From contig OU342822.1 of assembly GCA_910591455.2 (NCBI GenBank), positions 19,123,763-19,187,762 on the forward strand: a stretch of DNA of 64,000 nucleotides, written 5' to 3'. This stretch comes from Pholis gunnellus. Its lineage: Eukaryota; Chordata; Actinopteri; Perciformes; Pholidae. The notes beneath the pieces were generated by a model, which made no database searches, was not told the DNA's origin, and worked only from the letters and a program-made list of their open reading frames with translations. Both the position numbers and the translations under genes were made by a program. Below are positions 12,771-25,011 of this stretch, piece after piece; position 1 is the first letter of the stretch; the number at the start of each line of letters is the position of its first letter.

Positions 12771-15436
12771 TGTTTATTTGTGTGTTTACAAACGATACAG
12801 GACTGCTAACTGAACCTTTATTCAGATCTGGTCTAGATTATATTTACTTTCTGGATGACGATGATGATGATGAAGATGATGATGATGATGGGGGCACAAG
12901 ACGTCAGAACTTTATTTTCATTCCTCATTAATTTACTGTACGGTTAATAAAACAACTCAGCCCCCAGTATTTGGAATAATTTGTCACTCGTACTCTATAA
13001 TAAACGGGTCACCATTGATCAAATCAAATGTAATATTGTAGCCGTTTTGGTTCCATTGCAAACAGATAATAACTCCTGTTGGCACTAAAGTACAGTTCTT
13101 AAACAACACAGGCTTTGAGTTTTAAGTAAATCTGGATCACAGATCGTCGCTCCTGCATGAAGAAGAAGAAATAAAGTAACGGCAGGAAAGACCACGAGGT
13201 GCAAATGAAAACATGCAATAAGTTTCACTTTTTACTGGTGTGGTGTTGAGCAACGTTCCACTCAAAATACCAACGCTCGGACTTTGAGGAGAACGTCGAG
13301 CGGGCGCTAAAGATTTGGTCACAAGCATTAAGTGCACATGGGAAGTATTTCAAGAAGCAACGGGAAGCTTTGAGCCAGTTTCTGAAGGATTTCACCGTTT
13401 ATGAACTTAAGACAGCAATTAACAGGAAAACAAACAGCTTCACAAAGTCAGAGTTCTAGAGATTTCTAGTCTTTGCTTGTTTCTGGTGTTTACAGGAGTT
13501 TTAGTACCGTTTGATGATTTGGTTACAACCAATAGACATTTATTAGTACTGACGATGAGTTGTGAGTATTGCTTCATTTCAGGAGACCACCACCTATAGT
13601 GATAAATAAATAAGAGACTTATCTTATTAACATTATTAAGTGTTGAAAACTGTAGCGAGAGGGAAACGACAAAGAGTTTAAGACACTTGTGAGGTCATTT
13701 TTCCTCACAGTAACTTTAAAGTAAATCAAACAAAAAGACGGTTTAACGCGTCGTTACACTGAGCTACCAGCAAAATGTGCGTTTATGGTTTAAAAATAAC
13801 ACAATAGAGGTGAAATGACTGAAAACAGGACGTGAGAATAAAGTGTTCACGAAGACATCACTGCATGTCATGACATCCACACTGAAATATAAATAAATCT
13901 TACTTTTTGAAATACTTCCCACGTACGAGGAGGTTTTCTATTTTAAACTCTTCCAAAAGGCATCTGATGGAGGGGGATGAAGGCTAAAGCACTTTAAACA
14001 GAATCACTCACATAGTTTGTTGAAGACAGATTAAAGGGTTCTCCTCTTTGAACGTTTCAAATGATGAAATCAGTTTACTGTAAGTGCACAACAGACGGGA
14101 AACAAAATACATTCATGAATGCAAAAAAGAAATTGTAAAAAAAACAAAAAACATACTAAATAGTGTTAAAACATCACAAACAAATGACTGACGAGCATCC
14201 ATAACCTTACGTCACTGTAGTAGATACAAAATGCAGAGTACATAAACATTACATGCTATCTGTTAAATATTCTGTGATAAAAACATTACGGTCTTTGAAG
14301 AGTGAACAGAAAGTGTTAAACGCTTGGTATGTTAGCTTTCCTTCATCGGCGCGTCTGACTTCCTGTCACCTGCAGTCCGTTAATTAACGTCATGAACAAT
14401 AAGTGGACCGTCACATTTATGTGCTTCATGTTACTCTGTTTCCCTGCTGACTGAACTCCTGTGAGGAATGTTTAAAACCCATCTTGTGTGTATTCTTCAT
14501 CAGGCTCAGGTCAAGTGACGACAACAGAGCTCCATCAGCAGAGGAAGAGTAAAAGATGCCGTTTTTAAGTTTCACAGAAAGCTCGAGAAAATGTTGAACC
14601 GTTGCTCTACTGTGATGCATGTGCTTTAACTCGTCATGTGACCTGCTCTTCATGTGTAATTTGCCTGTTTAAACTCTTTGTAAACTCTTGAGCTGCCAGC
14701 AGACTTGGCTCACGGAGGGCGGCTATGAGGCCAAGTGCGCATTCACTGTCAAAAAATAAATAAATATATATTTAGTCAAAATCTCACTGGTGAAAGGTTG
14801 TTACAGGAAGGGGCCACGGTGAGATTAATCCTGTTTCTATTTGAAGATAGATTAATTGAACCCAGAAAAGGCCAATCAGTTGTACGTAGTGAGCACGTAG
14901 TATGAAGTTATGCAGATCATACTTAAGAGGCACAAAATATTTTCAGAGAGCGACTCGAGTCTAATAAAATACTTCACTGTAGCAGCCTCTCTTAGAGGGA
15001 AACGATTCCCCTTTAAAGGGTCAACATAGAAAGACAGGAAGGGTTCTTCAAAGAGTTTTCAAAAGAAGAAGAAGACACATTTAAAGAATCTGTTACAGAT
15101 AAACACACAGATAAAACGCTACACTACAGTTTTCTCAAGGCTATTCAATGACAACCACAGAAACAGCCTCTGGACCAGGAGTGTGTGTGTGTATGTATGT
15201 AGTCTCGCTGACTCTGTGAGGTTCTTTTGAAGGTTTCCGTCGTCATCTTCTAAACATTTTTTTAAAGTCGTAAATAGCAGCTCAGTCGTCAGCCGCCTCC
15301 TCCTCGCCGGTTCGTCTTGTGGAAAACCAGTTCTACGTCTCAGCTCGTGAAGTAGGGACGGACACTCCGCGGCGTCTTTTTCTACCTCTTGTTAAAAATC
15401 AGCTCTGATGCACGACGACGTTTTCATTTTTTATTT
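12771..15436 (-). other. znf512: znf512 3'UTR and downstream flank
   Basis: Sequence downstream of the znf512 stop. Several minus-strand AATAAA hexamers occur (for example + strand TTTATT at 12773-12778, 12809, 12911 and about 13549), so the 3'UTR could be up to 2.6 kb. A (GAT)n microsatellite lies at about 12854-12891. Small ORFs here show no family resemblance. Confidence 0.4.
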
Positions 15437-16156
15437 TTAAGTGATCCTTTGGACCTTCCCGGCCTCGGGGAGGGGCTCCATGATGCCCGGACGTTTCAGA
15501 TTCCACTGGTCGATCTGTCTCTGCCTGTCCCGCTGCTCCGCCTCTGATTCGCCGGACGAGCTGCCAGTATTAACACCACCACCACCGAAAGCAAAGCAAT
15601 CCTTCCGCTTCCCATCCGCCTTCCCCCTCTCCCCCTTATCTCTCCTTTTCCCCTCCGCCATCCCGCCGTCGTGCTCTCCGGGTTTCTCAACATCCGCCAT
15701 TTCCAGCTCGATCGGGGCCTGCTCCGGTCCCGGCCCGGCCCCCCCCTGGTCCATGTCCACCCACATGGGTCCGGGTGGAGGCTCTAAAGGGGTGTAGTGG
15801 AGCATCGGCTGCTGGTGCTCGGCGTCCGGCTGCGGCGGGAGGCTCTGGTGCTCCGGGTGGAGGAACTGGGTTTGGTGCTGGAGGTGATGCAGCGGCTGCA
15901 GAGGGTGCTGCATGGGTTGGAGCTGCAGCAGATGCTGCTGGTGGTGGTGGTGGTGGTGATGCTGCTGCTGATGATGATGCTGATGATGCTGCTGCTGCTG
16001 CTGCTGGAGGTGGTGATGATGATGGTGGTGCTGGTGATGCTGGTGGTGGTAGTTTTCCACGATCTGCTTGTCCACATTATGGATAATATCCTTGGGCTGG
16101 TTTTTGAGGAACGTCTGAAACTTCTTGGAGGCTTTTTTGTTCGTCACAAACCAGTC
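15437..16156 (-). CDS. znf512: znf512 terminal exon with His/Gln-rich tract
   Basis: The exon opens DWFVTNKKASKKFQTFLKNQ (human: DWFVVNPTTTKSFEKLM), then runs into a His/Gln-rich tract at about + strand 15,800-16,060. The tract has runs of up to seven His and six Gln. A Pro/Gln/Leu-rich stretch, an acidic/basic charged segment (EGKRRDKGERGKADGKRK) and the end EPLPEAGKVQRIT follow. The same codons produce Ala/Gly-, Ser/Thr- or Leu/Met-rich shadow frames that are not genes. His-rich tracts in nuclear proteins can direct speckle localisation; that role is inferred here. Confidence 0.9.
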   Translation of the reverse strand, partial: DWFVTNKKASKKFQTFLKNQPKDIIHNVDKQIVENYHHQHHQHHHHHHHLQQQQQQHHQHHHQQQHHHHHHHQQHLLQLQPMQHPLQPLHHLQHQTQFLHPEHQSLPPQPDAEHQQPMLHYTPLEPPPGPMWVDMDQGGAGPGPEQAPIELEMADVEKPGEHDGGMAEGKRRDKGERGKADGKRKDCFAFGGGGVNTGSSSGESEAEQRDRQRQIDQWNLKRPGIMEPLPEAGKVQRIT

Positions 16157-16582
16157 CTGTTGGAAAGACGAGACGGGGTCAAAGCAGGTCAGCAGGAAGG
16201 ATGCGGAATTCCAATACCTGCCTTATCCTTTTACCTCGTTATTGTCATGTATAACACATCATTCAAATGATTAGGAAATAAATGTATGGATCTGTATTCA
16301 AGCATTTGCTTTGATTAAACCAAAAAACAATCTTGTCATTATTACACATTTTCACTGAATAGAGCTTAACCGCATCATAATGTAAGTCAATGCAACCTCT
16401 TTAAGCGTTAGCTGTTAGCTCAGTTTTTTAGCAAAGCAGCAAACGCTAACTAGCTCTCCTTTTTGCCAGTTTCAGCACGGATTTGTTATTTTCAATGTAG
16501 CATTAACAGGGAAAACAATGGTTTAACCACAGGTGTGTTGTACTACTTTGTAGGATGTACGGATCAGTTAGCAATAGACACG

Positions 16583-16620
<38 letters not shown>

Positions 16621-19600
16621 CTGTGTAGCCTAAATGAGCTGATAAATGACGTCACGTGATATCAGATGGACCTGCGTTCTCACCGATACCCGATCCAGCA
16701 TTTTAGATGTCGGTATCGGAAACAACTCTACCGGTCGTGAACTACGTCGTTACCTGTGAGTGGACAGAGTTGATGTGGTATTTCACTCCACTTTCAGAGT
16801 TGAACTCTTTATTGCAGATCAGACATCTGTACTTTCCAGCCTCAAAGTCGCCCTGAAACGAGATGAGAGGCAACAAAAGAGCCATGAAATGATTAATAAC
16901 ACCTTAAGACTTTAAATACATTTCAGAATGTATCAATATTTACGTCACTATGCAAAGTTATCTTCAGGGATAAAGAAAAGAAAGCCGACGTACCCTCGAG
17001 CAGAGTCCCAGATGAGCTTTCAGTCCAGACACACTGGTGTAGGTGGAGCCACAACCCTGAGGAAGAAACGAAGAGTGTGTTAAGGGTTGTGCCCTTTAAG
17101 AAAGACACTTAAAGGAACACTTCACCTGCAAAATTACCAGATTAATAATCAATCACTCGACCCTGTGATACCTTGAATTCTGGAAGGGAACTTTGTTTTT
17201 CTCTCATGCCTCCACGGTCAACGAAGTATAACAATAGTACGGTTTTAGTGAAGATGCTGAGTTAAATCATATTTTAAATCTTATTACAGTCGAGACATCC
17301 TGTTCCAATAACCAGGCTGCACACACATCAAATACATATATAAATACACAAACAACTCAATAAACAAGTACACCAGCTATGATGTTTTCTACCTGGTTGG
17401 GACAATGGACTTTCCTCTGCAGCTTCACCTCGTTCTTCCACTTCCTCAGCACCTCTTGGCTGAAGGCCGGCAGGCCCGGTCGGGTGTATTTCAACTGATA
17501 AAGCCAGAACGAAGAAGAGGAGGTCAGTGACGGTATCCTCAGTACAAACGTCTGTCTGGCCTTCACATCACTGTTATCATCACTTATCTCAGCTCCTCAA
17601 CCGTCCTACAGTCCCACGAGTTTGTGGGAATATTACACAATAAAACATCTAAATCTATCTTTTTTTTAATCAAAAAGATAATAATCACATCAAATCAATG
17701 ACAATAAAAACAAATGAGCTCTTTTGTAGGCCTTAAATAAAGAAATAGACTGTGGCCAACATGTAAAATAGGAGACCTGGCTTTGTGGAGAACGTCTTGT
17801 CTATCGAGCTCCTCTGCTGCATTTCAGCACCCAGGACAGCGACCGCCCAGCTCTTTACACACAACAAACACGCATCCGGGTCCGCCTTCCATTGTGAGAC
17901 AACCGTTTCTCACCTTCTTGTCGTCTGGCACCAGGTCCGACTGAAACTTCCTCTTGGGCCAGTCTTTGGGCAGCTCGTTGTTGGCGATCTCGGCCAGGTG
18001 GAAGTTGGCCACCTGGGCCGACGCTCGCTGCACCCGGCCGCTGGCCGTCCTCTCCGGGTTCGCCTCCCTGTGGGCCTTCAGGGCCTCGTCTTCCTCACTC
18101 TTCTGGGGCGTCTGGGTAACCCGGAGGGGGGAAACAATTGGATTAAACGGTTCTGAATCGGCTGAATCGGCACACGATAAATAAAAACACGGGACTCACG
18201 GGAGCATGCTCTGATTTCAGGTGGTACTCCAGACCGGCTTTGGACTTGTAGGTTTTCCCGCAGTGAGAGCAATTCAGCAGCATCTTCTCCAGCTCGGACT
18301 CCTCCTTCCCACACTTCTTCATGTGGTACACGTAGCCCATGATGCTGGTGAAGGCAGCGTTACAGCCCTGACAAGAGAAGAAGAAAACCATTTCACCGTG
18401 GATTCATCATCGTTTTCTTACCATATTTTAATAAATTTCCCGTTTTGTAGTTTTACCTCTTTAGAGCATTTTAATTTGCCGAGTCTCTTCAGGATTTTAC
18501 GCAGCTTGTCTTTGATGGCACGATCATCCAGGTCCTTGGCATCTTCTGCTGAGGGCTGAAAAAAAGAGGCAGCTGGAACATTTTGTAAGATGCAAAGAAA
18601 CAGAATCTACTTTCATGAAAGCAGATTCATGACTAATTGGACGTTAGTCGACCAAACGACCGATTAGTTGACTCCTCAACTGAGAATAACTCAGCTGAAA
18701 GATCTCCTTACTGTGTGTCTGAGGACATGAATCAATATGGAAAAGTGTAAAAATGGAAGAAGGTAGAGACGATGAGGGGTAGCAGGTGATCAGTCTCACC
18801 AGGTGGCTGTGGTCAGCCATGATGTGATACTTCATCCCCGTTGAAGACTTCAGCTGCTTCCCACAGTGCTGACAGGTGAAGGGTTGCTGCACACAGCACA
18901 TTAAAGTTACGTCACACACATTTTATTTGAGGTTATATGGTGTTTACCTGATGGTCACAAATGAATCTGTGTCTGGACAAACATCATCCGGATTATCACG
19001 ACAGTTGACATTGAACATTTAACATAAAATGCAGTTATTTGAATTTATCTTTAGATCATTTTACTGACTTATTATAGTATAATTATTTTAGGAATTATGT
19101 TTTTTAAATTATGTTTTTTGAAATATCTCACATACCTCCTGCAGTACTCCAACGTACCTCTAGGGGAGCTAGTACACCTCATTTGAGAAACACTGCTCTT
19201 GATCGCAGCAGATTGTGTATTCAGCAGTGATGGAATGTAATTAAGTACATCACAGTTTTGAGGTATTTGTACTTCACACGAGTATTTCCATTTAAGCTTC
19301 TTTATACTTCTATACACTTCTACTCCACTCAGGAAAATTGCAGTTTTTACCAGTAGTATACAAAGTATCTACAATTGGCTCCACGTTGACGAACTAGTGA
19401 TAAAATCAGAATAATCTATAACAATGCAACACTTTGAAAAAGATTCTTCTGCACAATGAGTATTTACTTTTTGTAGTTTAGGTACATTTTGCTCATAATA
19501 CTTGTGTACTTTTACTGAGGGAACAATGCGAATGCAGAACTTTTAGACTGTTAGACTGTATTTACAAAGGATCTGAGTACTTCCCTCACCTCTGGCATTC

Positions 19601-22303
19601 TGAGGTAACTCTACTCTACTTCTATACTGTACGAGTGAGGGCTTCATATACATGTACATTAAAGTGTATACGCTTTCAAACAGCTTATGATTCAGACTAA
19701 TGTCGGAGTAGAAACACAGCGTTGCTCACCAGTCTGCAGTTCTCCATGTGCTTCTTCAGCCCCTCCACAGTCTTCCTGCTCACACTTTTACATTTGGGAC
19801 AGGTGACTCTGCCTTTGGCCACGATCTGGAGCTGCCATCGCTCCTCTTGACTTCCTGGTGGACGTCGACAAATAGAAGATTTGACTTCACACACTCAGGA
19901 GGAGGATCTAATGACATCCTTCTGTGTCAGAGGTCTTTTTATTACTGCAGCAGGTTAATGGTCATTTCTATGTTAATGAAAACAACCTTATTGTACAATT
20001 CCATATTTGAATCTCTCCCCTGGGAAAAGCACACTAGACAGTGGGGATGGATATACACAGCAGTGGTCGTCTCACCTGGAGGATAGGTAGGAGGCTCCTT
20101 CTTGGTGGAGAGGACGGGGGGCTTCTGGTCCTCGCTGGGCGGAGCCGTCGAGGCCTCGCCGACACTCGCTGCATCGGAATCTGAAACATTTGCATTAGAG
20201 GACAGACTTTTAATGCTCTTTCTTTTGCTCTTTTGTCATTTCATATCTTCATCCTACGGCAGGAAAACTGCTTTCCCCCTCCAATCAGTGTGCAGGGAAC
20301 GCTGCCAAGAATATCACAACAGCCAACACGACTTCTTCATTTCTGCACGAAAGAATCTGAATAATAAATAATAATGTCTCACGCTCGACCCGTTAAATGT
20401 GAGACCAGACGGTAACTTACAGGAGTCTCGGCCCTCTGGTGGCTGTGAGAAGTTATTAACAGGTGGGCCTCGCTCCAGCTCCACTCTGAGGACTTTCTTC
20501 ATGTTCAAGTCTTCAAAAATGACACGTAAACAACAAAGTCACTCTCCAAACATAAAAGACCAAAATACTACATCTAAGAACACATTATATCTCTTATAAA
20601 TGCACGCGAGGAACAAAGGAAAAACACTCGTACATATATTTAGTTTGGGCAGTACAACTACATACTATTTATGTACACATAGGCAGTATGAGAACAGGCC
20701 ACTCCGTATAAATATAAAGTAGAGGAGCTGTTGCAGTCAGGGTCCAGTTTTGAGCCTTCACATTCGTTGGATCCCATAATCTAGTGTTGACTTTATATTC
20801 TTCATATCCTGAGTTGTAGCTGGTTTTATCTGCTGTAAGGTGTTCCAGTACGTACCGGGTCTCCAGACGTGCCCTCTGTCCCTGCCGGTGTTGCTCCAGC
20901 CCTGGTCTTGGCTTCGGCCGGTTCCCCACGCCTGCTCCGGCCCCGAGGAGGGCCCGCCTCTCCCCGGATCCCTGCCCGCGTTCCACACCTGATCCTGGCC
21001 TCGGTCTCTGTCGGCCGCCCACCCTTGCTCGGGGCCCCGGTCCCGGCCCGTCATCCAGACCTGGTCCGGTCCGCCGTGGGCCCTGTCCCTGCCCGGGATC
21101 CACGTCTGTTCTTGACCGGAGTGTCCCGCCCGGTCCCTGCCGGAGTTCCAGACCTGCTCCTGCGGTCGGTCTCGACCCGGGGCCCAGGCGACGGGGCCCC
21201 GGTCCCTGCTGGGGTTCCAGCTGTGGTCCTGAGGCTGGGGCGGCTCCCTGCTGGCCTCGGGGCCTTGAGGCCACACATCCTTTCCCACCAGTCTCGGAGG
21301 CAGCCTTGCAGTGGGCGGAGCCATGGACCCGGGGTCCGCCCCATTGGCCAGGCCACCCGATGACATCACTGAGCAGCTGGTGGTTGGGTAATCTACTGTT
21401 CCTATGGAAACACTCTGGAGGTCCTCATACCTGATGAAAAAAAACAATCCATCAACACTTATTATTTTAGGAACGACAATAAAAAGTTATTTAAAAAGGG
21501 CCAGTGTGTTGTATTTAGGGGGATTTATTGGCAGAAATGGAATATAATTATTAATCAAAAGTATGTTTTCTTTAGTGTTTAATCACCTGAAAATAAGAAT
21601 CGGCGTGTCTTTGTTACCTTAGAATGAGCCGTTACATACAAAGCTAAATAATGACCTTTTATTGGATTAAATATTGTCAATAAATAAAATAAATAATAAT
21701 ACATGACGTTACACTTGGACTGCTTGCCTGCTCACACCAGACATGCTGTCTGTAGATCATTATAAATATCTGTAATAACCTCAGTATCTCCAATGAGCAA
21801 AGCAACAAGTCGACGTGTCTCTTACCTTTTTCTACCATAAGTCCTCTTCATCTTCAGAGAGTCTCGGGCTTCAGCTTCGTCATTCTGAAACATTCAAGTA
21901 CAGAACTGTGAAGAAGCGATCCAGCTGTGCGCACACAGTTAACACATTCGGAGTATTAGCAGATGGAAATGGACGTTTCCTCATAACATCTGGACGCTTT
22001 GCTTAAATCAGACACATCATTGCATGTAACAGGGTGCATGCTGGGTACTTATTGCGTCATTCTCACCTTGGGATATCCAACTGAATTTAAGTCACAGGTT
22101 CTTTGTGGTAGTCGCTGAACAACTGTTGGGAGGGAACATTTAACTTGATTCAAAATCAGAGAAACAGATTTTCAGAACGATCATCTTTTCTTTTCTTCGT
22201 TACCTGGACATGGCACTCCACTTTTGGGTTGTGACTGCACGGATTTTCGTTTTCTGGGCACATACAAAGGTGACATGTCCCCTCCAATGTGTGCCGGGTC
22301 CAT
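15437..22303 (-). CDS. znf512: znf512, zinc finger protein 512, complete coding region
   Basis: ZNF512 is a nuclear C2H2-type multi-finger protein, presumed DNA- or chromatin-binding. Coding exons: 22303-22204, 22122-22067, 21884-21826, 21430-20856, 20510-20421, 20180-20076, 19854-19730, 18886-18800, 18555-18457, 18367-18200, 18111-17914, 17494-17393, 17056-16994, 16852-16754, 16156-15437. Phases agree throughout, giving 881 residues. Conserved blocks recalled from human ZNF512 include TYGRKR, KGRVTCPKCKSVSRKTVEGL, FTCQHCGKQLKSSTGMKYH, KILKRLGKLKC, AAFTSIMGYVYH, CSHCGKTYKSKAGLEYH, WPKRKFQSDLVPDDKK, LKYTRPGLPAFSQEVL, YTSVSGLKAHLG and EFNSESGVKYHINSVH. Six finger-like units are visible between about residues 329 and 642, some with a terminal Cys instead of His. 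Human ZNF512 is about 567 residues. The extra length comes from the exon-4 repeat region and the His/Gln-rich C-terminus. Start MDPAHIGGDMSPLY is the first ATG of its exon. Confidence 0.94.
16583..16619. repeat. (GTT)n microsatellite
   Basis: About 12 GTT units in the last znf512 intron. Confidence 0.95.
20856..21430 (-). CDS. znf512: znf512 coding exon 4: W/GRDR tandem-repeat low-complexity region
   Basis: The exon encodes about residues 72-263 and opens RYEDLQSVSIGTVDYP. Its second half consists of about nine units of 10-19 residues, each built on (G/S/D)RDR followed by a Gly/Pro/Gln-rich spacer and a Trp, for example GRDRPQEQVWNS, GRDRAHGGPDQVWMT, DRDRGQDQVWNA and GRDRGHVWRP. I recall no such array in mammalian ZNF512, so it looks like a fish-lineage minisatellite expansion within coding sequence. 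It is GC-rich compared with its surroundings. The donor is CCCG/GTACGT, which joins in phase 1 to DLNMKKVLRVELERG. Confidence 0.85.
21494..21640. mobile_element. Degraded partial copy of the 25,685-26,000 MITE family
   Basis: Shares GGGCCAGTGTGTTGTATTTA-type left sequence, TTATTGGCAGAAATGGAATA and GTATGTTTTCTTTAGTG...AATCACCTGAA with the element in the ISRE gene. It lies in a znf512 intron and its right end is missing. Confidence 0.5.
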
Positions 22304-23487
22304 TCTAGGAGAGAGAACACCCCGGTAGAAATCACCACTGAAAACACAGAGAGAACACACATTTCACTTACTGTAACGCTTCCTACATGGTTGCATAAGT
22401 CATAACAATTTACATTTCTATACGACAAAAAGAACAATTACGTGTTCTGATAAAAAAAAATAGAAAAAATAGACGAGGTTAAGGCAGGTCCTAATCTTAA
22501 CCATCGGAGGTCAGTGCCTAACCGTAACCATTTAAAATCAATGCTGAACCTTCACCATCTTGCAGTATTCATCTTGCAATATGTTCACATTTATCTTCAA
22601 TCAAAGTGCCATGTACATGTAGAACAAGAACGTCACAGATGCAGAGTAAAGTTTTTATCAAAAGTTCTGTGTTTACATGTTGACCACTTTTGATTAAAAT
22701 CAAACAAACAACAAAACAAACAACAAAACAAACAGAGGGGTTCCTTTAAAGATCCTGTAATGATGATTTGCATATATTTAAGTATTTCAAATTATCCCCA
22801 TTTTTACCAGCTGCACCAATAAAGTCATGAACACATGCATCACTAATCATAATCCAGGAATATAATATATGCAACTCCTAAATAACATTCTGCACGACTA
22901 CTTTTTGATGCTCACACTTTTGGAAGTGTTACTACTTTTACTTCCACCACTGTGTGTGTGTATTACCTTATAACGGGATTGCAAAATAAGATTTCTCTGC
23001 GGCACCATGAAGGTCTTGCAGCAGAAATAAAGTATTAAAAATGAAGAACCGTGTCTCGCTGCAGCATCCCGTTGTGTTGCATTTCCACCACGCGTGACAT
23101 TTGAACGGTGTTATCTTTGTTGTGTGCGTGGATGCGTCTCATCATGTTGAAGGCCACTGACCCGCTGCTTGAAAAAATAAAAAAACTGCACAGAGGCTTT
23201 CAAAGAGCGACACTAAATGTAGTTAAAGTGAACGATGTATAAATATATATTTGTTTTAATGTGTCGGACCAGATGTAAAGATCATTATTGTCTGTGTGGA
23301 TTTAAAAAATAAAAAATAAAAATAACATTTTTGATTTTGACGACGACGGAGAGGAAAACACGTCCAGCTGAAAAGCAGAACTAGCTCGCTCGCGAGCCGC
23401 TGTCTCCAGCGGGAGGCACATTAACCTGTCCTCTCGGTCTTTTCATTGTTTCTTAACGAGGAGGAGAAAATGCAACGCGAGCCTACC

Positions 23488-23620
23488 GTCCTACAGCTCC
23501 CTCCCTCTGCAGAGACGGAGAGCCTCCATGTCTTCCGAGTCCGCCTGGCCTCCTCCTCCTCCGTCCACCAATGGAGGGCTAACATGGAGGAAGGCCCCGA
23601 TCCGGGAGTTAAACAAACTC
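23488..23620 (-). other. znf512: Probable znf512 5'UTR exon 1 with a 12-codon uORF
   Basis: A CpG-rich block ends on the minus strand at GGACG followed by GTAGGC (donor at 23486-23487), a plausible first exon upstream of the ATG exon, whose acceptor lies at 22304 or 22337. It holds an upstream ATG (23529-23527) reading MEALRLCRGREL and then TAG. The transcription start is undefined. Confidence 0.45.
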
Positions 23621-23629
23621 TTTAGATAA

Positions 23630-24920
23630 AACAACAACCGATAAAAAACACACAACGCGTTGACAGCGTCTCGATATGAAGGACGCACACCGGCAGTGTT
23701 CGCTACACTGTATCTGGATGTTGTTCGGAGGAACGCCCTCCTGCTGGAGGGAACAAATAAGACCCGCATCTGCTGCTGCGTTCACGGGTTGTCGGAAATA
23801 CCGGATTTTCCATGATCGCAATCATCTTCTATGTGTACAAAAAACTACACGTTCAAGGAATTTCACTTTAAGGCCTCGTTCATGCCTTTAAAAAACACTG
23901 CCATGAGACAATATATTACTTTATGATGTATATAATATTTTATGTAAACTGATTTATATTTATATTATTTTATAATGTATTTAATATAGTATATAAACTG
24001 CTTTATATTTATACCAAGTTTTTTGCAACTGATGAAGGAAGTGACCATATTTGGAATGTGAAGGAGTGACGTAGAGATGCCGTAAACAGCTCTGGTGGCG
24101 GCAGCGACCTGTCAATCACTGTGTAGTCCCGCCCTAAAGCGTACCCTGCTTTATGGACTATTTGACTCTAAATGGACCATCATTTACTAAATGAACATCA
24201 TGCTGTATTGAAGAACACTTGAAACTAGAGATTGAGACCATAAACTCATGTTTACAATGTTTACTGAGGTAATAAATCAAGAGAGAAGTAGAGTCATTTT
24301 CTCATAGACTTCTATACAACCAGAGGAGTCGCCCCCTGGTGGACATTAGAGAGAATGCAGGTTTTAAAACACTTCCGCGTCGGCTTCACTCTGCAGAACA
24401 CGAGGTTGCCGCCTGGGTGCAACATAGCGGACTCTGTGAAGAGGACCTGCCCCCTCACTCTTAGTTCAAGGTAATTGTACTCTAATGAAAACATAGGTAT
24501 GAATATTATATTAAATTAATGGTAATAGATCTCCCAAAATGCAACGCACTGTACCATTAAGTACAAATAGTAAAAGAAAAACCCTGCAAGCTGCTCTTTA
24601 AATGAGCTTGAAGAGTTGTGTTTTAGATTGTCAATACTTTACTGCCTTGCTAAGATTATGTAGCTGATAGAAATCTTGAACTAAGCTGCTAAAGTTGCAT
24701 AAAGAAAGAGTGAGTAGAAGTTGGTCTCTGTGGTTGTTCGCCTTCATTTGCAACAGTTTTGAGTAAGTGAACACTTAAAGGCATGTTTACTCCACAGATA
24801 ACCGGGTTAAAGCTGTGCCGTTCCTCCTTCCTCCTGCTGCATTCACGTCTCCTCTGTTATTGCTGAACTGGCTTCACTTCTCCTCTCTGCACTTCCTCAT
24901 TGTATCTGCGTGCTCGTCAA
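23630..24920. other. Divergent intergenic region between znf512 and the ISRE gene
   Basis: About 1.3 kb separates the two outward-facing genes. Most of it is AT-rich, and it contains an inverted copy of the dispersed repeat at 24037-24390. The ISRE lies at its right edge. No coding gene is supported. Confidence 0.55.
24037..24390 (-). repeat. Dispersed repeat, copy B (inverted relative to copy A)
   Basis: Reverse complement of copy A over nearly its whole length, with small indels. It sits between the divergent znf512 and ISRE-gene promoters. There is no coding capacity, which fits a SINE- or MITE-like element. Confidence 0.8.
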
Positions 24921-24923
24921 AGC

Positions 24924-24935
24924 GAAAGTGAAAGT
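24924..24935 (+). promoter_or_regulatory. Interferon-stimulated response element (ISRE)
   Basis: The sequence GAAAGTGAAAGT matches the ISRE/IRF consensus GAAANNGAAANN exactly and sits 77 bp upstream of the first ATG of the downstream gene (25012). Position, orientation and perfect spacing support an IRF/ISGF3 binding site in a TATA-less promoter. Confidence 0.75.
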
Positions 24936-25011
24936 GTTGCACCGACCGAGAGGGTGGGTACGTGTACGTTTTGACAGCTGCTATTGCTTCCCTGGCTGAT
25001 TTGAGACGGAT

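Noticed and set aside
15775..16270. Plus-strand ORFs (Ala/Gly/Asp-rich, Leu/Met/Val-rich) over the znf512 His/Gln tract
   Set aside because: Codon shadows of CAC/CAG repeats. The minus frame continues the conserved DWFV exon and is clearly the real one.
20669..21274. Alternative minus frame with Gly/Pro/Arg-rich repeats in znf512 exon 4
   Set aside because: Only the YEDLQSVSIG frame agrees with the phases of both flanking exons.
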